Source: Massospora cicadina (taxonomy: Eukaryota > Entomophthoromycota > Entomophthoromycetes > Entomophthorales > Entomophthoraceae). Taken from it: DNA of 64,000 nt. Under the pieces are notes generated by a model that saw nothing but the letters and a program-made list of their open reading frames with translations, was not told where the DNA came from and did not search any database. A program made the translations under genes and the position numbers. The first letter of the stretch is position 1. Each line of letters starts with the position of its first letter. This document shows, piece by piece, positions 33,571 through 46,054 of the stretch. The stretch covers positions 62,001 to 126,000 of the forward strand of contig JAKSZP010000188.1 in NCBI GenBank assembly GCA_022478985.1. Reading direction: 5' to 3'.

Positions 33571-34369
33571 CGCCTTTGGGGTAACTTATTTCCCCCCTAA
33601 GACTTGAATTCAACTTTGTAAATGGAGGACGGGTATTTGAGGAGGCATGTCCATTTTTTGGAGGCTCCTTTACTTTTTATGGAGAGTTTAATATTAATGG
33701 AATCTGATACCTTAGTTTGGATAGGTATTTTTTCCGTTTGGTTGATGATGCAATTGAATTCCCGCACCAATTGGACCCCAATTGCAACTCATAAGTATCG
33801 TTTTCTAATGCAATGGTGGAGGCTCTAATTAGAAGTTTTCTGTATTGAAGGGTAAGGCAGAATAGGCTCATATTTCCTTAGTTGGCTGATTACCAGATGT
33901 CTCACGTTCAGCTTCTTTGAATCAAGTCTGGAGCCATTTTTGTTTGGATAAGTTGGGAGAAAATACGCTAACTGGGGTACTGGTGTCAATTATCTTCAGG
34001 ACTTTAACCTTATGTACAACTACCTCTACTTGAACCACCAAACATCTGAACTTAAAATTAACAGCTAGTGACTGTTGTTGGAATTTTCAGCAAATCAAGC
34101 GGAGGATTATGCCACGGCCAAGCTCAGGGCTGTTCAATGCATTTTAAAGTTTTATCTACCAGTGCCTGGCTTTCCATGATAGAGCTGACCATTAAAATTT
34201 GTTTGTGTAACTGAACAGCATAAATGTAATAAATCTGGGGATTTTTATTTGCTTGAATAGAAAGAGTTACGTCAACTTCTGCTGGCGCAGCTAACACAAA
34301 AAATCCTGTAGTGTTGGGGATAGAGCTAGATCTAGAACAAGGGTCTTGAAAACTTGATTTCCATCAGCA

Positions 34370-36330
34370 TCAGGATCTTCTTCCCCTATACTGACTGATT
34401 TTTGCTGGCGCATAGTGAATTATGTAACAAAATTCCACAGTGTGGTTGGTTCTCTCACAGTGGGTGCACTTTAATTCAGATATAGGCAGATCAGGGGGTG
34501 TAACTGCTAGCACTTGGGGCAAAGGCTCATTATCATTAAAACAGTAGCATAGTAGGTTTGAGTAGGTCAGCGGAATTTCCAAAATCAGCTTCAATGATAT
34601 GGAGGAAAGATGTCCAGTTAGACCTAACCGATTTAAGATAAAGTAGAATGTTAGGTATATTTTTAAACGGAAAAACAGCTATGATAGCATCATCTAAAGC
34701 AAGATATTTTTCTATGGCCAACGTTTAAGCTTCAAGGTAAAAACGGTGTGCAAACTCAGTGGCGGTTTCTCAACTTTAAGGCTTATACCTATATAAGTTT
34801 ACTTTTGGTTGGATAAAGTTAGGTCGCTCCAAAATTCCCAGAGCAAGGCAGGCTTGGCATCATCCCAAGTCTGGCAATGCATTAGATGAGGTACCATAAT
34901 GTCTCAAGCTACGCAACTATAACAGTTGGTTAGGTGTTTAAGACTTTGGGTGTCAGTGGCTTCCTCCATAGCACTTTAATATAAAAATAAGAAGGGAAGA
35001 TGCTCCCTCGCCTGGGACGTACTTCTCTTTGAATGACAGTTTGAATGTGCCACTGAGGGGGTTAACAGCCAAACAATGTGAGCTGACATTGGGGGATGTT
35101 TTCACCTAAAGAGGTATTGATACTGCTGGACGTTTCATAATTTTCATAAATTGCTTTTCCGGTGAAAGTGGGATCTGCTGGTTGGCAGGCCAACCAGTAC
35201 AAAGGATGGTTGACCCTTCTCATTTCGCCTTAGGCGTCAGGGCCAGCAGTGCTGGCTGACCTCTTGGAATTCACCCGCGCCATCCAGGGATCCCCCAGAC
35301 TAACCCCAACCAACAGAATAAAATTAAACTAAATTAAAAGGATGTTCAGACAAAGGGAGATATTTATTGAAAGGGAATTGCCAGGTATATATACTATTTA
35401 CAAAAGGGCTACTGCGCTCACTGCTAACCTATTGGCTCATTGCTGGTTCTTCCAGCCAACCACTCTCTCAGAATTCTGCTGCGCTACTCTCTTCTCTGGA
35501 GTTGACCCTCTCACCCTGATCTTCCCAATGACCTATTATTAGTTTTAGCTCATACTCAGCCTTGAGTCACCGGTGAGCCATATAAATTACTTATATAAAT
35601 GTCAAAATTAAATTTGACTTAGTAATAATGCACCAGAACCTCTTCATTCACTTGCTTAACTCAGAATATCTCATCTTTTTGCTGACGGCACATTTCAGTT
35701 CCTAGTCAATATTCAAAAAATCGCCTTTCTTGAGAAATAATTGATCTAATAAATATGAAACACTGAAAACAACCTTGGCCACCTTGAATTTGGGATTGTC
35801 AGTTTCCGCCAACGTTGAATAATTAAACCAAGTAGTCATCCTTGACTATTAGTCGATGATGATCTGAATATCAAATTGGGCCATCAATTGCCCCTCTCTA
35901 ATCCTAACTTCCAATCTCAGTGGAATACTTGGATTTGGCTCGACCCAATTTGGGGAGCAACTACCTAGTAATCACAAACCATAAAACTTCAGTCAATAAG
36001 CCATTCCACTGGGATTGGCTTATTACAATACCAAAATTTGTTAAATCATTGGAGGAATCCATCTTGTTAAAACTTGACAATAAGGGTAGGGTCCACTTTA
36101 TTTTTTAAGGTGTTAATATCCTTAATTATTGAGTCTACTCAATCATGAGTGGCATGAAGGGCTGATTTTGTGGCAATGAAAAGAGTTGACTGTCAAATTT
36201 TACTTTTGAGCTCAGTACGCGCATCCCAAAGTTCAAGTTGGTGTTGCTTAAGGGTGAGAATATTTTGATCCATCCCACGCATCATAGCGGGTAAATTTAT
36301 TAAGAGTTTAAGGCGTTCTTGATCTAAAAA
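34370..36330 (-). pseudogene. M3 gag, interrupted
   Basis: Near 36330-36110 a coiled-coil-like start reads LKLLINLPAMMRGMDQNI and LTLKQHQLELWDARTELK. Near 34720-34540 a capsid-like piece reads YLALDDAIIAVFPFKN. At 34370-34500 there is a complete CCHC knuckle, CTHCERTNHTVEFC. Between them lies the LTR-like block of about 360 bp. In Ty3 elements gag forms the particle and packages RNA. Confidence 0.6.
35176..35540 (-). mobile_element. LTR-like block inserted in M3 gag
   Basis: Starts with a perfect terminal palindrome, CTGGTTGGC, AG, GCCAACCAG (35178-35197). It is richer in G+C than its surroundings. The minus strand shows TATATATACC and, further on, AATAAATA, as expected of promoter and polyadenylation signals in one LTR. 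No internal coding sequence. I could not fix a target duplication, so the right edge is a guess. Confidence 0.4.
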
Positions 36331-37150
36331 AGGCTTATTGTTGGACAATTACAAGTCTGATAAAGTAATAAGTATACTTTAGTTTATTATAAGTATGAAA
36401 CCACCCAAAAGACCCTGGCTGATTCTTGGTGAAATCCCTCAAATTGGGGCAAATCTATTCCATCCAATTCTCAGCCAAATCTTCCAGATCTTAGTTATCA
36501 GGTTGTGCAAAACTGCAGCCAAATCCATGAAGTTATGCCGAGGCTCCTCCCTAGTCCTCAACAATTCAGTTCAAATGCTTAGGCGGAGACCATTTCCTCT
36601 TATAGGGGTGGAGGGGTCCTGCAAGGTGAAAACATTTTCTCACCCAATTATTGGGTTATATAGTAAATCTTTGGTGAACGGACTAGTCCTACACAGTATT
36701 GGCCCACCATCAGCCATTCCAATGAAGCAAAGTAAGACTCAAGAGCTCCAATAGGTTGAATCATGTTATCTATTAATTTGGACATTCCTAGCCTGATCTG
36801 AACTTTTGCCTCGCCACACTTAAATACTAAGCAGCGTGATCATTGTAGGGTTTGCTTTTTACCCCCTCGCTGCAACTAAAAAAATATATAAAAATCCAAC
36901 TTTCATAGTAGTATAAGTGTTTTATTTTTCTAATATAAGTGGAGCAAAAATCCCTGAATCAAATATCTCATCAGTTGAGAATATTATTTCTTCTGCAGAA
37001 ATATTGTTGATATTGGGTGCAAAATTTACCAGTGAGCGTCTTAACAGCCTAAAATCCAACACTGATGCCAAATTGTTATAATCCATTTTTTGTTTATTTT
37101 ATATTTACACCAGGGAACTTACAGTGCACCTGGCGGGTAGCACTAGTTTT
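36330..37150. other. M3 leader region, no gene recognised
   Basis: Lies between the M3 gag start and its 5' LTR. The 119-codon plus-strand frame at 36395-36754 has no motif and is antisense to the element. GCGGGTAGCACTAG just inside the LTR could relate to the primer-binding site, but it has the wrong orientation for a standard tRNA match. Confidence 0.3.
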
Positions 37151-37700
37151 TGTTGGGACCATGGGTATGATACCATGTATTCCTTAATTATTTGAAGCTA
37201 GGGGACATGAAGCTTCTGGGTGTTGGATTATACCTTTCTTGTTTTTATTGGTTAAAAAGTCTTCATTTTAGATGCTTCATCTGGAGAGGTATTCAAAATA
37301 AAGATTGGCTAAATTTTTTACTTAAAATTGCAAAAAAGAGAATACAGTTTATTTGCTTAAAATCAAGATTATAAGGGAGATCAGGGAGGTTACCCGGTCA
37401 ATTTCAAATGGTACAAGCTAAGATCTATAATGGTTTAAATTAGGGATTCTGTAGCGGGCTTAGCAACTTGGTCAAATAGGATTTGCTCACCACATAGCTC
37501 AGGTTTGAACCCCAAGATTAGGAGGTTTTGGGTGATTAATATTTGAATGAATTATGCGTAGATCATCCTTAATATTAGTAGGGCTCACAATTTATCAGGG
37601 ATTATCCCTGATACTGGTTTCAGCTTTTTGATGACTCAAGTTAAATTCCCATCATCTACCTCATCCAAATCTTTGATTTGGGCATGAATCCCAACAACTA
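37151..37700 (-). repeat. M3 5' LTR, truncated
   Basis: Starts TGTTGGGACCATGGGTATGA and follows 29494-30060 for about 550 bases with many transitions. It then ends, without the second half of the 1144-bp LTR. Confidence 0.65.
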
Positions 37701-38997
37701 AAACATTATTATTAGCATGGTGCTGGTTATGTTGTTCTGGAGAGAGAAGGGAGTTACTAAGCCAAATTAAATGTTAAGGAACGGTTGCCAATTTATATAC
37801 CATGCTCAACATTTTAAACATTAATTCCATAACCTTTAGTATCATGAATTATTGCTTAGATTAATTTAAAATAGTAACAATATTGGGTAAATTTACTGCG
37901 CTATTTTTGGGTCATTTTTACTAATCTAAAATGTCTAAATTCATTTAGCAATTCTGATATTCAACGTCTGGTTTGATTCCCAATTTTGGCCTTTTTTACT
38001 TTTTACCCAAATTTGACCCATTGGATAAAGTTTCACATTCAGGTTGAATTCTTATTGAACTACCTGTTGTGGATGGGGACTGGGGACTGTTTTATTGTTA
38101 TTCTTAAGTTTTTAAAATATACACAGAGTTTTCTGATTTTTCCTTAGTAGTACTCTGCAGGTTTGGAGACAAAAGTGGCTTGGGAGTTGGTAGGGGGAAA
38201 GAGCCTAGAAAACATATATTGGAAGCAGCTCCCATAATTCATCCAGGGTATGCCCTTGGTCAGAGATCTAGGTATTTTTCAAGTCCTTAGGGTTGAGCCT
38301 TTTTGTCCTGAAATGGTGCATGACCTGGTTTAGCTTGATAGCCATAACCAGTGGCCTTACAATTTTTAAGGAAATTGAGGTTGGGTCATAATTAGTTATT
38401 TTTAATGCTAGGCTAATTTCACACAATAAGACCATACTACCATCAATGGTAGTTTATTGCTTAATAAGCCTGAGTTTGAGTTTAGACTGAAGGCAAATAT
38501 ATGGAATTGGTAACATGGAAATTGGAATGCTGATCAAAGTTTCCTGTTTTAAATTTAAGGTATGATAATCTATCTTAGTTAGTAGGATAGGTTGTTAATT
38601 TTAACGCTTCTGATGAAAAGAATTGTAAACCAACTAGCTAATTAATATATTCCAAAATGGAATCCTTGACCTTAACCAAAATTGAGCCAAGGTGAATTTT
38701 AGATTAAAGAGGGCGTCCAACTTGATACTTTTATATTTTGCAACAACTTTCTTCTTTTTGCATCAAACAAAATATTATGCTTTTTTCATGACAAACACAG
38801 GATTCAGTTGTCATTTTCCATCTCAGTATACATTCATCTATAACTTTATGTTAGTTTTTAAGAACAATTTTCTCTCATCTAGTCAAGTTAAAAACCTTGG
38901 AAACTAACCAACAAGGCAACTTAAAAAAACTCAGACTGTTTACATCAAAAGTTGGTCTACCAAAGTCTTTTTTACCTAAAAGCTATAACTTCTATGT
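37701..38997. other. AT-rich stretch, no gene recognised
   Basis: Frames are short. The 71-codon plus frame at 38692-38907 is Phe/Leu/Tyr-rich with no motif. Possibly old element DNA, but nothing aligns with the better copies here. Confidence 0.35.
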
Positions 38998-40860
38998 TTA
39001 TTTAACAGAGGCAAGCTGACCAGAGAACGTGCAATACTGAAACTGAAACTTCAAAATTAAACCAACTAATAAAAAGATGAATTGACTGGCCTTTTCAGGC
39101 ATCAAGACACAAATTGAAATGAGAAAATTACCCACCAGATGATATAGCGGAGAGCCACTTAGCCCATCATGGTGGAGGTGGAGGGGGGATCAAGAATTTT
39201 ATCATTGGGCTCAGCATTGTAGAGGCAGATCAATGCTGAGAGTAAGGGGGTTGGGGCATCTGCAGGATGAGGGTCGAGGTGGAGTAGATAGTTGTTTAGA
39301 TCAACAATTTGGGCCTGGATTAAAGCCTCTATGAGCACAGCAACATGGTGTTCAGCCTGGATGTGGGCGTCAAGAAGTTGTTCTAACTTTACAGTATATG
39401 CTCTTGTGGTGCGTTTGGATGGGGAAAATTCTGCCAGTTCAGTGACATGCTTGACAGCGGTGGTGGCAGCTTTGTGGAGGCATTAGATTTCCTCTTTTGT
39501 GGTAGGAGGAAAATTGGAGGGGAACAAGGGTGTGAAGCCCTTTTTTAAATTCTGTAACAGATTTTGCACACAGTATTTGAAAATGGTGATTATTGAGTGC
39601 AGCCACCGCAACTGCAGCAAGGTTGTGGTTGCTTTGGAAAAAGAATCTGGGTTTTGGGAGATATCAGTTGGTCAGGGCTGAGGTATCAAAGTTTTAATTC
39701 AGATAAGGTGTTAAATCAATTGGGTAACTCGATGGTGGGATAATTTCGCCAGATTTGGTAAATTTCTACAATAATTTCCAGGAGTTTTGGTTGATTTGGA
39801 AAGATATGTTTGTAGGTGATTTTAGTTTAATAGGTTTTGGGGTGGGTGATTTTCTGGATTAACAGTGGTTCAAGACTGCACTTAATTAGTTGGTATGGGT
39901 GTGCATTGGCCAGATTGGGTTTGAGGTGCTAAATTTTGCTTCTAATTCGAGTGCATGGCCTGTAGGGGTGGGGGCAGCCAAAATCCCCACTTTAACACTG
40001 TTGATGTAACCTCATGGGTGGAGTTGGCCATGTTCACAGGGTGTGAATCATATTGACTTACCTTTTTGGTGTGGTCTAATTCATAGCAGAAGAGGAAAAT
40101 TGTGCGACTGTTGTTGGTGTGGGCCCAAAAGAAATGGTCAGGTGTGGATGGGATATAGGCATGCGGTGGGACGTGCTTGGCCATGTTAAGCTGGTGGGGG
40201 GTAATGGTGGCCATTGCCCAAGGTGCCATGAGGCATTCAGCACCACTTGGGACAATTAATTGGAGGATAGGGTTTTCACCTTATGTGGACAACCCTGACA
40301 TCAACTCAGCATAGAGTGTTTGAGGGGGAAGGTGTGAGGGGAGGTTCACAAAGGTTACCACAAGTGTGGTATCATCTGGGAGGCGTGTTTGGGTGGTGGT
40401 AATGGGGGCGTTTTTATAAATTAATTGCATAGCTGCAGCAGCAGCTGCATCCTCTTTGGTAAAAATCCAATATCAAATAGCCCTTGTATGGGTGGAAGTC
40501 AATAAACCCTGCTGGTGCAAAGGTGTCCATTGCCAGCTCCATTATTACTTTGTCAGCATATGGGAATAGATGTCCATACTTGACATGGAGGAAAAAGTGA
40601 ATATTGGATTGGGGTAGGCTTAGGGGGAAGGGGGCAGGTTGGGTGGGCTTGTGTGAGGTGGAGTGCTAAGTCCTTTAAGGGGACATAGCAGCTGGATATT
40701 AGGCGGACTGGTGAGCCAGTCCACATATGTTTGCCTGCTGGGTGGTAAATGTTATCAAGTGGAGCACCGCTGCCCTATACTGGGGCAACAGGTGGTGGGT
40801 TTAAGGACATAAATTTGGAGATTGGCGCTGAGGAGGTGGTGGAAAATCAACTTGTTTTTA
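38998..40860 (-). mobile_element. ORF1-only LINE derivative, copy 2
   Basis: Uninterrupted minus-strand copy, about 1.86 kb, collinear with copy 1. The 5' region aligns (GTGGAGTGCTAAGTCC at 40660-40680 and 28183-28198). The ORF1 core follows, then a helical C-terminal domain, then the shared tail at 38998-39039 (revcomp AGTATTGCACGTTC, TCTGGTCAGCTTGCCTC, TGTTAAATAAA). No endonuclease or RT sequence occurs between ORF1 and tail, as in copy 1. No clear target duplication. Confidence 0.75.
39170..40800 (-). pseudogene. ORF1-like protein of the ORF1-only element, copy 2
   Basis: Minus strand: a core similar to copy 1 (the FAPAGF..DF..YKGYFDIGF region, 40450-40560), a decayed knuckle FLFCYELDHTKKVS near 40060-40100 (second Cys and His kept, the ones partly lost in copy 1), then 39942-40229 in one frame. 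The C-terminal 39230-39490 reads KAATTAVKHVTELAEFSPSK and VKLEQLLDAHIQAEHHVAVL, IEALIQAQIVDLNNYLLHLD: a long amphipathic helix region conserved with copy 1. Combining both copies points to an ancestral CX2CX4HX4C knuckle. Frameshifted. Confidence 0.65.
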
Positions 40861-41336
40861 TAAAAATCACTTGAAATTAATGTTGAGCGGAAAGATAGAT
40901 TAAGCTAAATTTATAGAAAATTATAATTTTTTCTGTTTGTTAGTAAAAATGATGGCCATCTGGGCACAAATGGGTATTTAAGCTAGTATATCATTTCTTA
41001 AATTACATATATAAATGAATTTTGTTTTTGTTCAAAATTAAAAAAATCTTTTGTTTGGCTTCAATGAAAAATGAAATTATTAAAATTTCAAAGGATGTTT
41101 AAGATATCCATAGCTATTATACTAGTTTTTTTATATTTTAATTAAGGTTGATGGTTTCTATTTTGAACATGAACATACACTAAGTTTATCATTCTCCACT
41201 GATTAACTATGATTACAAACTTGCCATCCAAGATCTTGGGTTTCATGGATCAGTGCCTTGTTCAATAAATAACTTCCAGGCTCTAATAGCATCATCAGTT
41301 AATAGAACAAACCAAATCTGGTAAACTGTAAACTAT
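40861..41336. other. AT-rich spacer before E1
   Basis: No gene. ACTAT at 41332-41336 is the left target duplication of E1. Confidence 0.5.
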
Positions 41337-42453
41337 TGTAAGTCCAGGGGAACGTCCCCTGCGTGTAGATCGGTCACTCTTCCCATTTCTGAGCAAAAAG
41401 GGTCCGATGAGGGTGGCCATACCCCTCGTCACCCAGGGTGACCTCGCCCACAGGGTAAAAGAGCGCTGGTTAATAGCCTTCCCTCTTCAGACCCCTCTCC
41501 CCTGGTACCTTCGCTCACCTTGGCTGAACTCATTAGCCAGATTAAGGAAATCTGTGCTGAGATCACCAAATTAAAATTGATTAGTCCAAAACTGATGGTA
41601 ATCAAGCTGGACAATCAGAATCCGCATAGTTAAGAAAGGATGAAGACTGAATAATTGGCCATAATTGCTGACAATTTTGATTTGCCCAGCAGTGTGATCA
41701 AAATTAACCCCCTCTTGAAATTTTCAGGGATGATCCCTGATGTGCAGCTCCCATCTGGCAAATTGGGAGTTGCAGCCAACGCAGCACTTTCGACCAAACA
41801 AACAGTCTAGCAACTGAGCATTGGTAGGTTGGGCATCCCAAACCTATCCTAACCAAGTGGGACTGTCCTATGTGGGGGTGGCCCTGGGGATTCTGTTGCT
41901 CGTCAGACCAGATCATTGTTCTGACTGCTGGAAATGCAGTCGAGTCTCAGTTCAGGCATTTGAGGTCAAACCAACAGCAACTCAGCCTGCCGCTGAATCC
42001 TTCAATGTCAGTTTCTATTGAGCTTATCTGACCCCATCCCTGAATAATTTTCCAATTAGGTCAAACTTGAGAGACCTGATCCCTGCTTGTTTCTGCATCA
42101 ATTGACCACTATTTAATCAGTTGCATTGCACTAAGAAACTTGCTGGTCAATTTTCTTCCTTTATTTTCTATTAATAAATCCTTTTCCCCGACTTTATTTT
42201 TTATGCTAAAAAATAAACTGCCCTTTTCACCAGCACTCCAACACCCCTCAGGGTTATTGGCTGTATTTGTATGATATTTCATTATGTGGCTGTATGAAAT
42301 TATGGCTCATTGGCAAGTAGTGGCAAAACTCCTCTCTAGTTTCATATCTGTCGCTCCATCAGCAGTGCCTTTGGCATTCTGGTTCACCATTCAGGTGCTC
42401 CATCACCTAGGCTAGCAGGCTGGTCTACTTTCTAACTTGCTGTTTGCCTGACA
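41337..42453 (+). repeat. E1 5' LTR
   Basis: TGTAAGTCCAGGGGAACG to GTTTGCCTGACA. Carries a gag-like reading (LTLAELISQIKEICAEITKLK near 41516-41577) and the Cys-rich stretch CSDCWKCSR near 41920-41945. Confidence 0.88.
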
Positions 42454-42828
42454 TAATTGACCAACCATTGTACCTAACCATTACCGCCTATCTTAATGAT
42501 ATTGGCACAGCAATGGTCCCCTCTTTCTGACTGACCCAGGTCTTGAATAAATTTTACTCAGGTTATGTTGGCTGGGTACCATTCAAAATGTACAATCCAC
42601 ATCTCATAGTTGCCGTGGCTATCATGCCCATGTCAGTATGTTCTGAATATCCAGCTTGTGAAGGGTTTACTCCCACTATGAACCTAGTGGTTTCCCATGA
42701 CTCTCCTATCATCTCTTTGGTATTGCTGGATTCAACCACAGCTACCAATAAAAGGAACCTCGCTTACTTCCTACTACTAATGAAGATTAGTGTCAGGTCC
42801 CATCTCGTTTCCTTTGAGGCTTTGGTGG

Positions 42829-43932
42829 TGTAAGTCCTGGGGAATGCCCTCTGGCTGTTGATTGGGCCATCTTCCCATTCCCAAATAAAAAGACACCAAA
42901 GAGGATGGTGATACCTCTCGTTACTCAGGGCAATCTCGCTCATGTAGTAGATGAGCAATGGGTAACAGCCCTTCCACTTTGGATCCCATCCCCAGTACCC
43001 ACGCTCACCTTGGAAGAACTGTTATGGGGAATTAATGAAATTTGTGCTGAAAATGCCAAATTGAAATTGTCCAGATCAAATTCAAGTGGCAACCTGGCCA
43101 ATGGCTAAAACTCAAATGGTTGATTAGGCATGAAGACTGAGGTATTGGCTGGACTGCCCGATGGCTCCAATTTGATCAATAAGCTGATAGAGTTAACATC
43201 AGGCGCCATCAACAAGGGTTTGAAGCCCTTTGTTGTTAATTTGGGCGTTGCACCTGATGTGATGCCATTGACTGAATGAATGGTCCAGTGACCGAGCGCG
43301 AGCGGGTTGGGCATCCTGAACCTGTTCCAAACCAAATGGACCCGCCCCTATGTGGGGTGGCCTTGGGAGATTCCCGTCACCTATTGGGCCAAACGCCATC
43401 ACACCAATCACTGGAAATGTAACAAGTTCCAATTTGGATGTTTGAGGTTGAACTGATAGCAACTCAGCCCACTGCCAAATTTTGCGATGTCAGTTCTCAA
43501 GTAACAAAATCCTCCATTCCTGAACAATTCACCGGTTAGGTCAAAATTGTGGGACCCAATCCTGGCTTCGCCACTACCCCAATTGACCACTATTTAATCA
43601 GTTGTATTGTACTGAGAAAATTGTTGGTCGATTTTCTTTCCTAAATTCCTAAGAAATATCCTTTCCCAAAAATTAACTTTTATATGTTGAAATTAAGCCA
43701 GCTTATCCGCTGATGGTCTTATACCCCTCGGTGTTAACGGCCATGTGCATCTGGTACTTTATTTTGTGCCTATATGAAATCCTGGCTCACTGGCAGATAT
43801 TGGTGGAAACCCTTTCTGGTTCCATATTCGTCATATCAGCAGCAGTGCCCCAGGCGTTCTGGCTTGCTGTTTGGATGCTCTGGCACCTGGGCTGGCAGGT
43901 CAGTCTAATTCTCACTTGCTGTTCGCCTGACA
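42829..43932 (+). repeat. E2 5' LTR
   Basis: TGTAAGTCCTGGGGAATG to TTCGCCTGACA. Contains a gag-like open stretch, LTLEELLWGINEICAENAKLKLSRSN region near 43000-43100. Confidence 0.92.
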
Positions 43933-43975
43933 TAATCAACCAACCATTATTCTTAGCCATTTCCACCTTTCTCAC

Positions 43976-44374
43976 GTGGGTAAGCGCAGCAATATTCCTT
44001 CTTTCCAACTGAGACAGGTTGTAAAGAAGATGATCTCTGACCACATTAGTCCACTCACACTCAAACCTCCAAAACCATACCCCATAGTTGCTGCAGTTAT
44101 TTGCCCATTGGTTTCCCCAGATCCCATCACCATCTCTTTGGTATCACCGGATTCATCCACAGCTACCAAGAAGGAGAACTACGCTTACTTCTTGATACCC
44201 ATGAAGATTAGCGTTAGTTCTCATCACGTCTCCTTTGAGGCCCTGGTGGACACTGGAGCTGCGGGAAATTTTATGAGTGTTAAATTGGCGCAACAATTAA
44301 AGCTGGAAATGGATGCGGGCTCCTCAATAATTGTGGCCTCATCTGCTTATCAGCCCTCATATATCGTTCGTTGA
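43976..44374 (+). pseudogene. E2 protease region
   Basis: 132 codons: PMKISVSSHHVSFEALVDTGAAGNFMSVKLAQQLKLEMD. VDTGA is the aspartic protease active site of retroelements, followed by the usual hydrophobic stretch. It ends in a TGA at 44372 and no full second half of the domain follows in frame. No gag lies between the LTR and this domain. Confidence 0.7.
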
Positions 44375-44482
44375 TCAGTACCTTTTTCAATCCACCAGTT
44401 CAACTTCTGCTATCACTTTTCAGCTATGCTGGACTTGGTGTTTCCGGTGATCTTAGGTTTGGGGTGATGGCATCAACAACAT

Positions 44483-45600
44483 GTGAAGATTCATTTAGAA
44501 TCTTCTATGCTGTTGTTTACCAATGATCATTTGGAGGGAGAATTCCCTTTTATTGACACCCTCAAGAAGGTACAAGGAACTAGCTCTATCACTACCTTAG
44601 TCACTGCTGTGGGAGTTCTGACCAATTTCCCCAAAAACTTAATGCGCTATTGGAGAATCTTCAATATGGAAAAGGCGGAGTGCCTGCCTAAACACACCAG
44701 TATGATTGTGGGTTTTGAATGATCGTGGAGTTGGTGAACATCAACTGCCCGTTGTATCCCCATACAGCGGAGGAAGAAGTTGCACTCAATACCTGGTTGG
44801 ACGATTTGTTGAGAAAAGTTTGGATGTTCAAAGAGACCTCACCCGTCACCTCCCCCATTGTCTTCGCCAAAAAAGCAGATGGTTCTCTCTGTCCCTGTGT
44901 GAATTACGGTCATTTGAACAAAATATCAGTTACTGATCCCTATCCATTGCCTCTGGAGCAGACAATCAGTCATGCAATCGCCAAATCCCATGTGTTCTCG
45001 AAGCTGGATCTGGTGAATGCTTTCAACCAAATTTGGGTAATGGAAGGGCAGGAATGGTTAACAGCAATCCAGATGAAATGGGGCATTTTCCAATTTTGGG
45101 TAATGCCTTTCAGGCTGAAAAATGCCCCCGCTACATTTCAACGGATGATCAATAATGTATTGGGTGACCTCTGGTTCACCTGTGCTATTGCATACATCAA
45201 AAACATTCTGGTCCACTCCCCAACTCCTGAACAACAAGCAATCGACTTGGAAGCAGTGGTGGTTGCCTTTCATAAGGCAGGATTGTTCCTTAAACCGTCC
45301 AAGTGTGAGTTTTATAAAGAAGAGGTCACCTTTCTCAGAAACTTGGTCCTTAAAGATGGTGTCACAATCCCTCCCAATAAGTTGGATGCTATCCAGGAGT
45401 GGCCAACTCTGACTACCCAGAAACAACTTTGGAGTTTCTTGGGAACCATTATCAACTTAAAAAGTTTCCCCCGAACTCTCTCAGCTCGCCTCCCCCCACT
45501 CCACCCACTCACAGGGAAAAATGTACCTTTTCGTTGGATGGACAAATGCCAGCAGGCATTCAAATCGATTAAAGAGTGTTTGTATCCCCTCCCATTTTAA
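44483..45600 (+). pseudogene. E2 reverse transcriptase, YIKN instead of YIDD
   Basis: The main frame 44719-45600 (293 codons): NINCPLYPHTAEEE, MFKETSPVTSPIVFAKKADGS, YGHLNKISVTDPYPLP, FSKLDLVNAFNQI, FRLKNAPATFQRMINNVLGDL. The catalytic box is AYIKNILVHS (45193-45204), both Asp codons changed (D to K, D to N), so no polymerase activity. The thumb (CEFYKEEVTFLRNLV) and connection (GKNVPFRWMDKCQQAF) follow. Confidence 0.85.
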
Positions 45601-45960
45601 AACATGCCAACCCCACCAAGCCATATATTGTTGCATGCGATGCATCATCAGTAGCTGTTGGAGCGGCGTTGCTCCAAGAGCACGATGGCTTGGAACACCC
45701 AGTCACCTACCTTTCCCAAAAGTTCACCTCTATGGAAGAGACTTGGGCTATTTATGACAAGGAGTTGGCAGCCGTTTCATGGGCCCTAACTCATTGGAGG
45801 TACCTATTACAGGGTACCCAACATGAACTAACAGTTCGCATGGATCACCAGGCCCTGTTGTACTTTCATAAACCCTAAAAATTGGCACACTGGCAAGCCC
45901 ATACTATTGGGACCTGTGTAGTCTTAATTTCAAATATGAATTCATAAAAGGGGCATTAAA
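45576..45960 (+). pseudogene. E2 RNase H
   Basis: 100 open codons in a frame different from the RT: PYIVACDASSVAVGAALLQEHDG (catalytic Asp in CDAS), HPVTYLSQKF, ETWAIYDKELAAVSWALTHW (Glu), RYLLQG, RMDHQALLYF (Asp). Stop in KP*KLAHWQ near 45876 after the core. Confidence 0.8.
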
Positions 45961-46054
45961 TGTACTTCCCAATTTTCTCTGCCGCAGCCCCACCCACAGT
46001 TCCACGGAGCTGGAAGAAGTAGATCTCGTTACTGTAATTCCTACCACCCAAATC

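Larger units (their letters stand above)
29494..37700 (-). mobile_element. M3: minus-strand Ty3/gypsy element with gag, dUTPase-like domain and pol
   Basis: The LTR-like block 29494-30637 (3' LTR on the minus strand) and a truncated partner from 37151 to about 37700 (5' LTR) bracket, from right to left: gag (36330 to about 34370), protease-like remnant (about 33950), dUTPase-like domain (33283-33570), RT (32444-32974), RNase H (31979-32245) and integrase (about 31000-31700). No chromodomain recognised. Heavily decayed. An LTR-like block near 35176-35540 interrupts gag. Relatives: M2 and M4. Confidence 0.75.

Noticed and set aside
36395..36754. 119-codon plus-strand frame
   Set aside because: Overlaps the leader region of minus-strand M3, no motif, probably chance.
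37100..37150. tRNA primer-binding site of M3 (TGGCGGGTAGCACTAG)
   Set aside because: It lies next to the LTR but on the plus strand, opposite to the element's orientation, so it cannot be a normal primer site.
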